Assembly: GCA_949358305.1 (NCBI GenBank)
Contig: OX442315.1
Location: forward strand, 27,802,427 to 27,866,426
Source of the DNA: Strigamia acuminata
Lineage: Eukaryota; Arthropoda; Chilopoda; Geophilomorpha; Linotaeniidae
Direction of reading: 5' to 3'
DNA length: 64,000 nt
The translations under genes and the position numbers were made by a program. Shown here one piece after another: positions 38,072 to 50,100 of this stretch. The notes under the pieces were generated by a model, which was not told where the DNA came from, did no database searches, and worked only from the letters and a program-made list of their open reading frames with translations. Every line of letters begins with the position of its first letter. Position 1 is the first letter of the stretch.

Positions 38072-40699
38072 CAGTTGCTGAAAGTGTTAAAGTGATGGTT
38101 CTTACAAAAGACAATATCAAGTCAAAAGTCAAACTATACGACTTTGCAAATGAACAGTTTTTATTCGATGTTCTGTAATTTATTTGTTCGTGGATTTTTT
38201 TTATTTCAATTGTTTTTTATTTCGGCAACTTAAACCACAGCTTCGACAGCGTGATGACTCTATTTGAGCTGTTTAACTATGGATAAAAATAGCAGTAATA
38301 ACAGTTTTGCAGAATTTTTCTTTCACGCCTAAGGACTAAGCGACTTCTGAGATGTAGAAAACGTCAAATATCAAGAAATTCTGCTTTGTGTAGTGTAAGA
38401 ACAAAAGGGAAAAAAGTTACCATTCCTCCACTCTTGATACAGATATTTTTTCACTATTTTAACTGATAATTTTATCCCCATAAAAAGTAAGACGAGGGAG
38501 GTCACTTTATAAATAATCAAAGAATAATTCACAGATAAAATGCCATGAACTGTTTGAATTTAGGCTAGTAAATGTGTAGTGCATATTATAGTAGCAATGT
38601 GTTGATTTTGTACATTTAGTCAGAATTCGCTTGGCCTTTAGACCTTCATGTAATAATTTTGAAAATAAGTAGCCTTCTTTATTTTGTAATTTCATGCACT
38701 TGATTAATCTATTATTTTTGTTTGTAAAAAGAAACAAAAACTAAAAAAAAAAAAAAAATTATTATTAAAAAAAAAACTAAAAGAACTTTTTCTATATAGA
38801 AAACGTTTAATCTGAAATCATTCCAAATGCAGTTTCAAATGTCTAGTGTTATTTTTTTATTTTAAATTTTTTGACTGAGAATTTGTTCCGTAGCTAATTT
38901 AGAGACCAATCATCAACTGTGATTGACTTTTCCAGTGATTAATTATTTTGTAAAACTAATCATCCATTAATATGGGTGCTATTAGGAGTAAGCCATTTGT
39001 TTGATTGCTCCTAGTACTAGTCATTTATTTAAATGACAAAACAGGTTTTACTCTATTTTTTTGTAATTTTGTTCGTTTTTATCTGTGTTAAGGTGCAATG
39101 CTGTGCAATTTGGAGCACATCACAATTATAGCTTAAAATGTTATTTTGATTATTTATTATTTTCAAATAGAGATGAGTAAAAAAAATCATTGTACTTACT
39201 TAGATCGATCTCATACATGTATGGTATTGATCTAAGGCACACTTATGTTTTCAGCAAATCTTGCACCTGATTTAATTCAGTGATGCAACCATTCAGTGTT
39301 CGTATAATTTCGTTACAGAATAATTCATTTGTTAAGATGACTTCATCCTCAATAGTTTTCTTTCATTTTTGTTATTAATTTTTATTTTAAGTTTAATGTA
39401 TTAAGCACAGTATAAATTTTTTAGTAATGAGGTTTTCATTGTCGTTATTAAAAATTACATTCTTTGCTGTAGATCTTTTTAATTGCAATTAATCTATTAG
39501 TTTTGTCTATACACTTTGGTTTATTCATTTTTATAGCAAGAAGAAAATTTGCTATTCTGGTTCAGCCGCAAAAATTTTGTTTAGCAACTAGAATGGGCTG
39601 TCAAATGCAATTAGTTTTAATTCGAATAACCGTGTGGTTGGTTAACTAATAAAATATTACAATTTCTCAAAATGTAAGTTTGAATTTTGCATAAATATAG
39701 ACACGAAAACCAACTGTTTTTCTTAACTACGTAACTTAACTGCATAAAGTAATCATATATGATAGCTCTATCTAGACTAATTTGGGTAATTGCTTAATTC
39801 TTGTGGAAAAGAAGAATTGTTGTTGACGTTTTTATTGCCCTCGACCATCTGAAAGAGAGGTATAAAGGTGAGAATGAGTAGGCATAGAGAAACAAAATTG
39901 AAAAGTTTGGTCAAGTGAGGTATTTACTGTGTATTCAAACCGGATGTCCAAAAATGTATTCCAGCATCACTTAAGTTTAAGATCTTAAACCACCCGTGTA
40001 AGAAATCTACTGCACGCATTTCAACAAGACTATGCAATTCTCGCCATTATGCGGCTGGCGAAGCGTGAATACGTCAAATAACATTTCGACAACCTGTTGC
40101 TTGGATTAATACCGTAATAATCAATTAACATGCATTGAAATTGTTGGCTAATTGTTGGATTTTTTGTTACAACAGCCAACAGCAATACAATAAATGAAAA
40201 GGAATTGTTTGTTTCACAGAAGCATTGCAGTAAAGTGAAAACAAGAATAAAATTTTGACGAATTTACGTAAGTTGTAAAGTCAATATTTATTTATTTATT
40301 TATCCGTAATATTATGCCGGTGCCTCTCACACATGCAATTATTTACTAAGTTTTGCATTTTTTATGAAATAAATAAGCACTAAATAAATTTTAATTCAGA
40401 ATTCATTAATAATTTCCTTGTAGTAACTCGAGCTACAGTTTTTCTGCAACTGCAACTTCAGAAATTTCATGTAAAATGATGTTGATTTCTGTTTCAATTG
40501 TAAAGTCCACTTTATTATTAGTGGATGCCATTTCGTTCCGGACGGTTTACGTACCGAAGATGCCTTGAATTGTTGATGTAAAGACAAATGTAATAACTCG
40601 TCGGATCCATTGTTTTCATGCTATGATAAGCTTTTCCGAAAATCATAATTATCATTCTCCAAAACAAAATGTTCTTTACTTTCGGTAAAATGAGATTAC
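38072..40699 (+). other. GSE1 3' UTR and downstream non-coding DNA
   Basis: No gene is supported after the GSE1 stop codon. The stretch is AT-rich with A-runs near 38,740 and several AATAAA-like hexamers (for example near 39,647 and 40,192), so the polyadenylation site cannot be fixed. No structured RNA was recognised. Confidence 0.45.
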
Positions 40700-41036
40700 T
40701 TTATCCAATTTATCTCTTCAGCACCGACTGCGTACTGTGGCATTAAACTAGCAATTGGTTAGTGGTCATTCCTCTTAAAACGGGAAACCGATAGTGACAC
40801 CGATAAAACGACTCTTTATCCACAGGTTTCGGTGATTGCTCCATAAGGTCGTATCGTCAACCACCCGATTTGATCCAATTACAATCTGCTGCTTCACCTT
40901 AGCAACGAGCTTCTTAATGAAAATCCTCATTTGCTGAAAACCGGGCATTTTGCTGGTTATTCAGAAAATATCAGCAGAACCGAAGCAAAAATTTTCTTTT
41001 AGTGACAGAATAGTGTTGTAACAATGAGCACGAGAT
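40700..41036 (-). pseudogene. Decayed partial copy of the Mpv17-like gene
   Basis: This segment aligns for about 330 bases with the 5' half of the functional Mpv17-like gene at 46005-46355, in the same orientation. It covers the counterpart of the N-terminus through the first membrane segments. Long identical blocks include CCACCCGATTTGATCCAATT, and the TTTTCTTTTAGTGA stretch of the 5' leader is also shared. The frame is broken by a deletion near 40,756 (about 13 bases lost), an insertion near 40,795 and a further deletion near 40,858. No second exon accompanies it. The copied part extends past the start codon into the leader, and no poly-A tail is visible, so DNA-level duplication is more likely than retroposition. 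Confidence 0.8.
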
Positions 41037-41694
41037 TTAACCTAGTAGTTGATGAACAGTTTGTCTCGTTGAAATTGTACTGTAATGAAGATTGTTACTC
41101 ATCATGTTATGTACAGTAATTGCTGAAAGGATATTTAAAATATCAGTATTCTGTTTCAGTGGCTTATTGAAGAAGTAAATAAGTTTTTTTCTAAAAACTT
41201 ACATTCGTATTATTTAAATGTTGCAATATTTAAGAATTGTGTGTATTTTAGCCACGACATTAAATTACAAATTATTTCAAAACGTTGAGTGAAACTATTG
41301 CTATTTTTGTATTTTTACGTAAATTATGAATGCGGTATCAGCACATCTGAATCCTGATCACACAATTGTGCTCGTGTTTGTATGCAAGTTCTGTATTATA
41401 GTGCTTCCATTAATGCTGATAATTTTTGTCCAGCGCCGTTTTTTGTTACGTTGTACACATTTTCACATTTGTTAGGTAACATAGAAAGTATCAGTAAAAA
41501 TACGATTACAGTTCTACATGAGGTGAAGAAATAGTCGTAATGAAGGAAACCCTGATGTTTGATTCTATCTAAACAATGAAAATAATTTATCGGATAATAT
41601 CCTATAGATCAGTAGAAATACTCGTATGTAAGAAATAAATAGAATTCTGTTTGATTGAACTGATAAATATCTAACACTATCTATTAAAACGGCA

Positions 41695-41816
41695 CGTTTA
41701 AGAAATTGGGATCGATGTTTTCTTAGAACTAATGTGATCGTGTTTTTTATTTTTTATTTTTTGGTGTAGTTTAACGTGATATTTGTGCGAATAAAAATTT
41801 ACTTCCATTGGAAGTG
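41695..41816. repeat. Dispersed repeat pair, copy 1
   Basis: These 122 bases match 44787-44916 with a few differences and a short length change in a T-rich stretch. Shared blocks include TTTAAGAAATTGGGATCGAT and TGGTGTAGTTTAACGTGATA. No ORF or terminal repeats are visible. Confidence 0.75.
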
Positions 41817-41865
41817 GATATGCTTTGGTTACACGCAAATGATGCTAATTCCATTGACGAATGCG

Positions 41866-42329
41866 TAGAAATATGTAAGAAATAAATAGAATTCTGTTCT
41901 TATTTTAAAAGATGGATATTCATTGATTGTAAACACACTCTCCAAAAGTCTAAAAAAAGTCCTGGTCGAAAATAATCTTTCCTGACGATTTTCTTTCGCA
42001 ACTAGTTGAATCAAATGCGCTGCAATGTCTAAAGGTTTTAGCATTTTCGCAGTGCCCCGCTATTACTTCCACTTCGATCATCAAATTGCTGGGAGTGCAG
42101 AATCCAATGAATACGTTATACATCTACTATTGTAATAACATTGACTTAGATAGAATTAAATCTTATATTAAATGGAAAAACTTGGATGTGCAGCTTAAAG
42201 AGGTTATGATCTATTACGAAAAGACCTTTTTAACGTACGGTACGTAGCAATTGTTTAGTGTATTTACATCAATAAATATCAATTTTTTAATATAAAAACA
42301 GAATTCTATTTATTTCTTTCATATTTCTA
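41866..42329. mobile_element. Inverted-repeat element (MITE-like), 464 bp
   Basis: The left end (TAGAAATATGTAAGAAATAA and onward) recurs as its reverse complement at the right end, with about 45-base arms and a handful of mismatches. No clear target-site duplication could be assigned. The interior has no convincing transposase. A 71-codon frame on the - strand starting MLKPLDIAAHLIQLVAKENR overlaps the left end and is unrecognised. A fragment of the same terminal sequence also occurs at about 41,625-41,660, so the family has more than one copy. Confidence 0.6.
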
Positions 42330-42330
42330 T

Positions 42331-42451
42331 GCCTTATTCGATTTTTAAACTTGCCATATACGTAAAATAATGTAATTACCGGTATTGTAATTATTAGAAA
42401 AAAGTAAAAGATTGAAGCATTGCGAATGCTAACCCTAAGCGAATAGTTCCC
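42331..42451. repeat. Dispersed repeat, copy 2
   Basis: Near-copy of 35766-35883, starting directly at the right end of the inverted-repeat element. It carries an extra TACCGG-type insertion in the middle relative to copy 1. Confidence 0.75.
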
Positions 42452-45400
42452 ACAGGCATATTTTTTTTCCTACATCATCACTACCGATCATCCACCCATT
42501 ACCGATTGCCAGACATTTTTTAGTAAAGCGACCAACGCCCTTTTCACACTCAAGTTTGGAGACCTTGTGACGGTTTCACTGTTATACACCCGATAAGGAC
42601 AATAATTTTGACAATAGATGGCGCTATTACGTTTTAGCGGCAAATTTGAACGGTTATTCAATTTATTTGCTTTCATACATACGGTAAATTTGAATTTATA
42701 TATTAAAACAACTTAGTTTAGGACTCTTTTGAACTTTATAAATATGTTTTAGAAGTGTTTTGATCAGTTTACAACATAATACCATTGAATTGTGTGTAAA
42801 ATTCACACCTGGTGCAATCACCTCTCACCACCCAAGAAGACAAGGCAAGGAATCATTTCATAAGCATTGATAAACAAGAGAAAATAAAAGAAACATTAAG
42901 GGCAAACAATCAGATAAGATAACGTAGCAATTAATAACAACAAGAACTATTCTTTAAAAACAATAAACAATAATTTCAGGTGCTAGAGAAATTCGACCGA
43001 ACCGTCCATCGCTGTTGCTAGTAACATAATCAACCGATTCAGATGACATCTATTTTCCAGTTAAAAGCAACTCACATGCTTCACTGGACCGAGGAACAGC
43101 GAATTGTTTTGATACTATTTTAGAGCCTTTTTTGGCTACTTGAATGTGTAGTTTAGTTGAATATATTAATTTGACCATTTGTCGGTCTTAATTTTGTATA
43201 ATTTCGACATGTAAAGTTGATTAATATAATTGCTTCATGGTAATTATATTTCTAATCAATAAATGTTCGTGATTTGATAATCGAATGTCTCATATATTTT
43301 ATCCTAACTTTGCACAGTTCACTTCTTAGGTTTGTTAAGCCCATCTCTCAGGTAGTAGAAGATTGACTTGCTTGTTAGGCCAAATTAACATTACTTATTT
43401 TGAGTCGGAGAGCGTCATCGTCACAAGCGCAAGTTCCAGTCTGAGTCGCTAAGCTAACCAGTGAAGAGCTAACTTAGCATTTTGCATTTTAGTTTTGTTG
43501 TTGGTGATTTAACAAGGAAATCTGGACATTTTTAAATACTGTTTATCGTTTGTCCCTACAGCTTTGCTGCAGTTCGCAAACAAATTCAAATAAATTCCGA
43601 TTGGAATTTCATGAAATGCATCGATCACTCCACTAACTTGAAGCCCCGCAATACCAATTCCATACAGGCACACACATAACATAAATAGTCCTTAAAATGA
43701 ATCATAAATAAATAAAATCATTTTCACCAAAAACCTAGAAAAATCGATTACTCATTAATTTCAAGTCCTGGAAAAGGTGCCAGTACGACCGCGCCGTTGA
43801 CTGTTACAGTGGTGAAAAAGTTGGTTCTTTGTAAACTGGAGGAGGTAAATGAAATTATATAATGACTAAGCCTACAAATGGCTAAAATGCAGCAAGTTAA
43901 ACTATACAAAAAGGTGCTAAAATAGCCCTAAAATAATATCAAATGATGTTTTCAGTCTGGTAATAAGAATATTTGATGTTCTTATTACCGTGACGTAAAA
44001 GATGTCGTCTAATATGGATTCGAAACGTTCTAACATCTGACTGGTTCTGGGTTGGTTCTAAAAAGGTTGTAATGGTTAGGCTGGGTGGGTTATATCCGAG
44101 AGGTGCGGTTGACTTTTCCGCATCGTCACACACATCGCATGGCTTGTAATTATTATAGACAATAATTACAGCGAGATGTAACAATGGTGAAACAACGGCA
44201 TAAATATTTATGTGAATTGAATACAATTCGACATGATATTAAAATTGTGAAGCTAACGAAAAACTGTGAATAATAAAAGATAGATTAAAATAGCGCCGAG
44301 CTATTTTTGCCCCAAGTGCAATCAACATTAAGCTAGGCTTAAAATGTTCCACCATCCAACAACGTATTGAATCAAGAAGTTTCTCGCAGGAAAGGTTATG
44401 CCATTACCGGGAAATTACTCCAACTCGGTTCTGACTGGCGGGAGAGTAACCGGGAAATAACTCCGCTCGGCTACTCAAATAATGCGTCTGTGAATTACTC
44501 CACTCTAGATTCTACATTCTACAACGGGATGTTGGCATGAAGCGGGAGGGAGTGCGTCTGTGGGTTGTACCCCACTCTAGATACTACACTTAAATGCAAG
44601 TGAACTTACTATTTCTACAACGGAATGTTGGCATGAAGAGGCGGGCAACATAACCGGGCACTAAGACGGGCACTAAGTCCATACTCGGCTCTATACGGGA
44701 CTGTTAGCATGAAGTGTGTATAAGCGCTCAAGTAAATATCAGTATCAGAAACAAGAACAAGAACAAGAGCGAGCTAAGCTTATATCCGTTTAAGAAATTG
44801 GGATCGATGTTTTCTTAGAACTAATGTAATGCGATCGTGTTATTTATTTATTTATTTTTTTTGGTGTAGTTTAACGTGATATTTGTGTGAATAAAAATTT
44901 ATATCCATTGGAAGTGACAGACATGTGTAATGCATCAGCCAGTACATACTATAATGTTTTCGTTTTCTATTTCAAGAATTGAGTAAAATTTCTGAAAAGG
45001 GGAGTTGAAAACAGTTTTCTTTATCAACGCATTTGATGATGCACCATGCATTCTTCGAGGATGCTGAATCATTAACTACTCCTGGTGCTCAATTTAACAC
45101 ACGGAGTTGTGATTGACACAGTGTGTATTACAATATTACCCTAAAATTATTTCCAAAATGACTAAAGAACTACTAATTAGTTTATTACCATGAACCCATG
45201 AACACGTTTTTATCATAGGATAGACCAGAAATTATTTTAGTGGACACCTTGTCAATACAAAGTAACATTGGGTCAAACCAATTGTGCTACAACAAAATGT
45301 TAGTTAATAATGGTAACAACATCAGGGAAAAAATAGACTCTTTTGACTAAACACGGTTTGTTCGGTTTCTCCGGAATTTTGATTCTCATCTCTACTCTCT

Positions 45401-45516
45401 CTTTTGCTGCCTCGCTGCCGATTCTAAATCTTGAGGCCGAGGGCAAGGAGCTGGAACCTACAACACAATCCAGCCGATCAGTTTTAATACATCAACATTT
45501 AATTACGAACAACAAA
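42452..45516. other. Gene-poor, repeat-rich intergenic DNA
   Basis: No intact gene is supported. A short open stretch follows TTTCAG near 42,980 and another follows near 43,040, the latter ending at a TGA at about 43,141. Neither is recognisable. A perfect 11-bp-stem hairpin lies at 43959-43989 (GGTAATAAGAA and its complement). Degenerate tandem repeats of roughly 100 bases, sharing GGCATGAAG and CACTCTAGAT, fill about 44,460-44,720. A 95-codon - strand frame at 43939-44226 is unrecognised and may be decayed element sequence. Confidence 0.4.
44787..44916. repeat. Dispersed repeat pair, copy 2
   Basis: Near-copy of 41695-41816, with a longer TTTA-rich middle. Confidence 0.75.
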
Positions 45517-46391
45517 TCATACTTCGTTTTTCATTTGACTCAAATAGTAACCCCACCAGAAGGCAGCCATTGGCGCAATCAAAGGCACAAGTTGTGCCAA
45601 AATGGGCAAACTGTCTTTTCTCCGATTGGCAAAAAAGTCAATAACTTGGATAGTGGGCCAATAAACCCAGCCCACTTTATAAGTCGGCCAAAACTTGTCT
45701 TCTATTTCGTGCGTGATCTCCTCAGCTGTCTGTCCTTGAATGAACCCCATTCCTTGAATAAAATTGACAAAAACCCTATTAGTTAGTATTACAACGAACA
45801 AGTCACTAAACTTACAATCCACGACGGCGTACCATAAAAGAAAGTGACAATCTGGAAAGGCGAGTAAACCACTTGCTCCAACAGTGCTCTCTTAAGGGTC
45901 GCTGCAATATTATCTCCAGGATACACCCATTCAGCAAACTGGTACCAATAGTACATGGTCGGAGCCAGCCAAAGCCCGCCAAATAAGGCAAAATGAATAC
46001 ACTCTACCCAGTTTATCTCTTCCGCACCGGCTGCGTACTGTTGCATTAAACTGGCAATTGGATAAATGATTGCGTAAGTGGTCATTCCTCTTAAAACGGG
46101 GTACCGATAGTAAAACGACTGCTTATTCACAGGTTTCGGTGTTTGTTCCACTAGGTCGTATCGTTGGGCTAAGTCAACCACCCGATTTGATCCAATTACA
46201 ATCTGCTGCTTCACCTTAGCAACGATCTTTTTAAAGAAAAGCCTCATTTGCTGAAAAGCTGGCATTAATTGCTGGTTATTCAGAAAATAATCAGTAGAAC
46301 AGAAGCAAAAATTTTCTTTTAGTGAGAGAATAGTATTGTAACAATGAGCACGAGATAGTAACAAACCAACACGAAGCAGAATTCCGTACAT
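45517..46391 (-). CDS. Mpv17/PMP22-family membrane protein, two exons
   Basis: Mpv17-family proteins are small polytopic proteins of the mitochondrial inner membrane or peroxisome. Exon 1 is 46391-45833 and exon 2 is 45752-45517, joined by a GT-AG intron of 80 bases. The junction reads FFYG-MGFIQGQTAEEI, which matches the family pattern. Landmarks are YPVLRGMTTYAIIYPIASLM, HFALFGGLWLAPTMYYWYQ and the signature GWVYWPTIQVIDFF, with four hydrophobic segments. The frame from 46391 gives 264 aa. Starting at the internal ATG at 46265 (MPAFQQMRLFFKK) gives 222 aa, nearer the usual 180-220. The longer N-terminus is mostly uncharged and could be a targeting segment or leader. The closest subfamily (Mpv17, Mpv17L or PXMP2) is not resolved. 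A broken partial copy lies 5 kb away. Confidence 0.85.
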
Positions 46392-47106
46392 TTATTTGTC
46401 CCAAAAATAAACAAACAGGTATCTAATAAGTGAGGTAGGTTTAGCGGAACTAAACTGATTCAACTTTATCAAAATATGTAACAAGTCTTTCCCGACTGTA
46501 AGTTTACTATTGTAAAAAAAAAAAGAAAAGAAAATATCCACATTTTTAAATTTATAATGCAAATTGTTTTTACTAAATAATAAGCAATAAGTTACTCTTA
46601 TCTAAACAAATCCACGTATCAATAAAGTACAGCTAAAGTTAACCCATATACAAAATTTAAGAAAAATAAAATAAAATATCTGAAATACGAAAAAAAAAGA
46701 AGAAGAAAAATACAAAAATTAAAGATTATGCTAAGAAATCTACAACTAAGCTGCAACTTATTAAGTGACAACTCTTAAATAGATTTAATGATTACAGATC
46801 AAATTTTTTAAATTACTAATATGTAAAATAAAGTTGATATAAATCTTTATTTTTCGTTTTGTTTACCTTACTTCTTATTGCTGGTTTGTGAAAAATGTTT
46901 ACCAACACTAAAAATATGTTTAGCTAAGAAATCGGACATTACTTATTATCACAGCCTTGAAAATTGCTGCTTCAACAGCAAGCATTCATTTACACATTAA
47001 TAATAATGAAAAATTTCAGAATAGTAAAAACATTTTTACTAAATGTCGTCATCCGTGCAAATAGAATGTTATTACTATTTTAGCATGAAAATATGACGTC
47101 GTTTAA
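46392..47106 (-). other. Intergenic: JARID2 3' UTR and Mpv17-like promoter
   Basis: About 715 AT-rich bases separate two genes on the same strand. Part must be the 3' UTR of JARID2, and the part next to 46391 must hold the promoter of the Mpv17-like gene. I see no other gene. Confidence 0.5.
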
Positions 47107-50100
47107 TCATTTTTTCTTAGGTGATTTCTTATTATTTTTCCTCTGACTATGTGTGCCCAGTTTATCCTCCAACTTTTCAACTAATTCCTTCAGTTCTCCC
47201 TAAAAAATTCAAAAAATTGAAATTTATTAATTTATTCCGAATCATGTCCGAATTTAGTAATTACTTGATCGTAGCTGTACAGCAATTTGAAATATTTCAG
47301 ATCTCTCTTCTTCTTTTGAAAATGTTCAATGGCATGTTTAAGACAATAAACAATGTCTTCATCCGCATTAACCACCTAAAAATAACATTTAAAAAATCAA
47401 ATTTTAAAATACAACGTTTAATATCGTTTTCATTTCTAAATTACCATGGATACGTAGCAGTTTGCACGGCAAACGTCACATTCATATTCTTCGTCCTCCT
47501 CCGGGCTGCGTGTTCGCCTTCGCTTTACATCACGAGCATCCGAATTGGGTAAATGCTCCGATGTTTTTAGTCCAAGGTCGTGAAGTGTTTTCCTCAACGT
47601 TAATTCATTCTGCCTAATCTGTTCCATGACCGGCTGAATAACTAGTAACACTTCAAGTTCACTCCTGTTGTCTAATGCAATACAAAACAAAAGACGTTCC
47701 AGAGAAAACACTGGCGGCTCGCAACTGGCACGAATCTCCTAAAATAATGAAAAATTTAATAAACATTAACCACTAGCAATTTCTTTAACAACTATTTCAG
47801 ATTTTACGTTAAATGCAGCTTCCGCATTCTCTAGCCATTCTCGATGAGCAAAATATACACTTTCCGACACTGTATAGCCACAACAAATTGTACTAGTAAA
47901 AGCCCTAGGGAATACGAGAACAAATTGACCACTGTCTTGTTTCACGCGACATAAAGAAGCTCCGTTTGCAATTAACTGAGAAGGAGGAACCTGCAACATC
48001 AAAATATTGTATATGTACAATAAATGCAACAAATTTATTTAGAATCCTTACCATAGCTGTGTCGGACGCTAGCCAAATAGGATTATTGGTAACATACTCT
48101 GGAACAACCTTTTTCATGGCATTACGAAATTCTTGACTTTGACTCGCAGGAACACCATACCTAAAATTCAATTTTGATCAGTTAAAGACACTACTGAGCT
48201 TATGGTAAATGTTTGTGCGCGATTACCATATTTTACTTGCTCCAGCATGCAAGTACTCAATCCATGGTAGACAATGAGGATCCCGATACCAGCATCCAGT
48301 TGTAAATAACATTCCAACGTGTAATGTGGGGATTGTTACACCTTAAAAAACAAACACGTTACAAAAAATATATTTTTTAATTTGAAGGTATTAACTTACC
48401 CATTATCGGACCCATGCTTCGTAAAACCGTTCCAGAATTATTCGTTAGAACTTTCAAATTCCATGGATGTCTAAACATTTTTCTTTTTTAATTTAGCCAC
48501 TAATCGACCAAAAGTATGATTTTAATACTGTACCGTGAAAATGTACTGCTTTTATTAGAAGTAAATCCATAACCGTAAACACTGCTGTCAATATTTCCTG
48601 CATGTACACAGGCATGATCCTGTTTTTCAGTTACCAACTTCCAATATTCATTCTAAAAAATAAAGATAATAAATAGTAGATACCATATTGTTCTTTATTT
48701 TATTTTATTTTATTTTTTTAAATTTACCTCGACTTCTTCAGGCTGGGGCTCCTGCTTGAACCACATTGCCATCGTGTTGCGCGCAATGCGGTAAAAGCAG
48801 CTCAAAGACATGGAACGCCCCTTAATTTAAAATAGGAAAAAAGATTAACAAATTTGTGACAAAAAAATTATTAAAGTAACTAAATAAAACCTTTGTAACA
48901 CAATCATCAATATCAGAATGGCCTTTGTTTTTTTTCCGCAGTCTTTCTAAATGAACTTGATGCTCCAATTTTTGTCTTTCATCTTTTGTCAACATGCTAT
49001 ACGATAATAAATATTTACAGTACGCGTCATATAGCTTTGTGATCCTATCCTGAGCCTAGAATTTTATAAATTCAAATTAAGCGCGTTCAAAACTAACAAA
49101 AATGCTCATTATTTACAGATTTTGGTATTTTCATTGCATCTGCAATTTTCTGCCACTTCTTCTTTTCAATTACTTCCTTAATGCCACCATGTTTTTCGAC
49201 TGTTTGATACAGTTTGGGAAGATCGAGTTCCATACCACCAATCTACAACAAAAAATAAATTTTAATCTGTGTAAACCGCTTTGACGTACTGTGCTTACTA
49301 GTGGAACTTGATCCAAATTCCCACCCTGTGACTCCAAATGTCGACGAATGCTTGCCATACGAAGTACATTCGGCCCACTCCTATTAAATAATGTTAATAA
49401 TCACTCAATTTAAGTTTGCAACGCATTACTGACCTGTGAAACATTTTATGAATGTACTGGTTGTGAGCTGAAAACCTCATGTCATCATTTATCTTACATT
49501 CAGGCTAAAAAAAAAAAAACACAATTATAAAATAATATAAAAAAATAAAAATAAAAATCCAAATTAAAGAAATTAAATTCACTTTAAATGGCGCAGGTGG
49601 AATAATCCTACAAATGCCATATTTTTCTCCTTCAGACCGAATCTTTTCAAAATACTCAATCGGGTCTTGAAACTCCTCTTCAGTAGGAGTAAACGTTGGA
49701 GCTTCGAGTAACGTAACAGCAGTTTCATCAACTGGCGTCGTATTGATTACTTGTTTCGGTTGAACAGGCTCACTTTTAACATTTTTAGTCGATCCCGGTG
49801 GACGACCCCTCCTAAAAATAAGTTAAATAAATATTATTGGTAAGTAAAGAATTTTTATATCGCAATCCTACTCACCTTTTAACTTGAACAGTTTCAGCTT
49901 TACTCGTCTCTTGTTTCGGCGTGGATGTTTTCACTTTGCTTTTCGGCGTCGTTGGAACAACAATGTTCGGAGACGGACATTTATTAGGCAGTGAACCGTC
50001 ACTAGACCGCGTGGATTTGGCAGTTTTAGGACTGTCTGCAGTTTGGTTACTCGGACATAAAAGTCCAGTGAAACCTTCACTAAAATACGAAGGTGTCAAG

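Noticed and set aside
41829-42044. 71-codon - strand ORF starting MLKPLDIAAHLIQL
   Set aside because: It crosses the left end of the inverted-repeat element, so the frame is not a natural unit. No transposase motif is visible.
43939-44226. 95-codon - strand ORF with a KPCDVCDD stretch
   Set aside because: Not recognised. It overlaps a hairpin and repeat-rich DNA and lacks flanking splice sites, so it is left as unassigned sequence.
45343-45786. 147-codon + strand ORF starting MTKHGLFGFSGILILIS, resembling a signal peptide
   Set aside because: It overlaps the second exon of the Mpv17-like gene on the opposite strand, and its C-terminal part is the antisense of conserved coding sequence. The hydrophobic start lies in the 3' UTR of that gene and is probably fortuitous.
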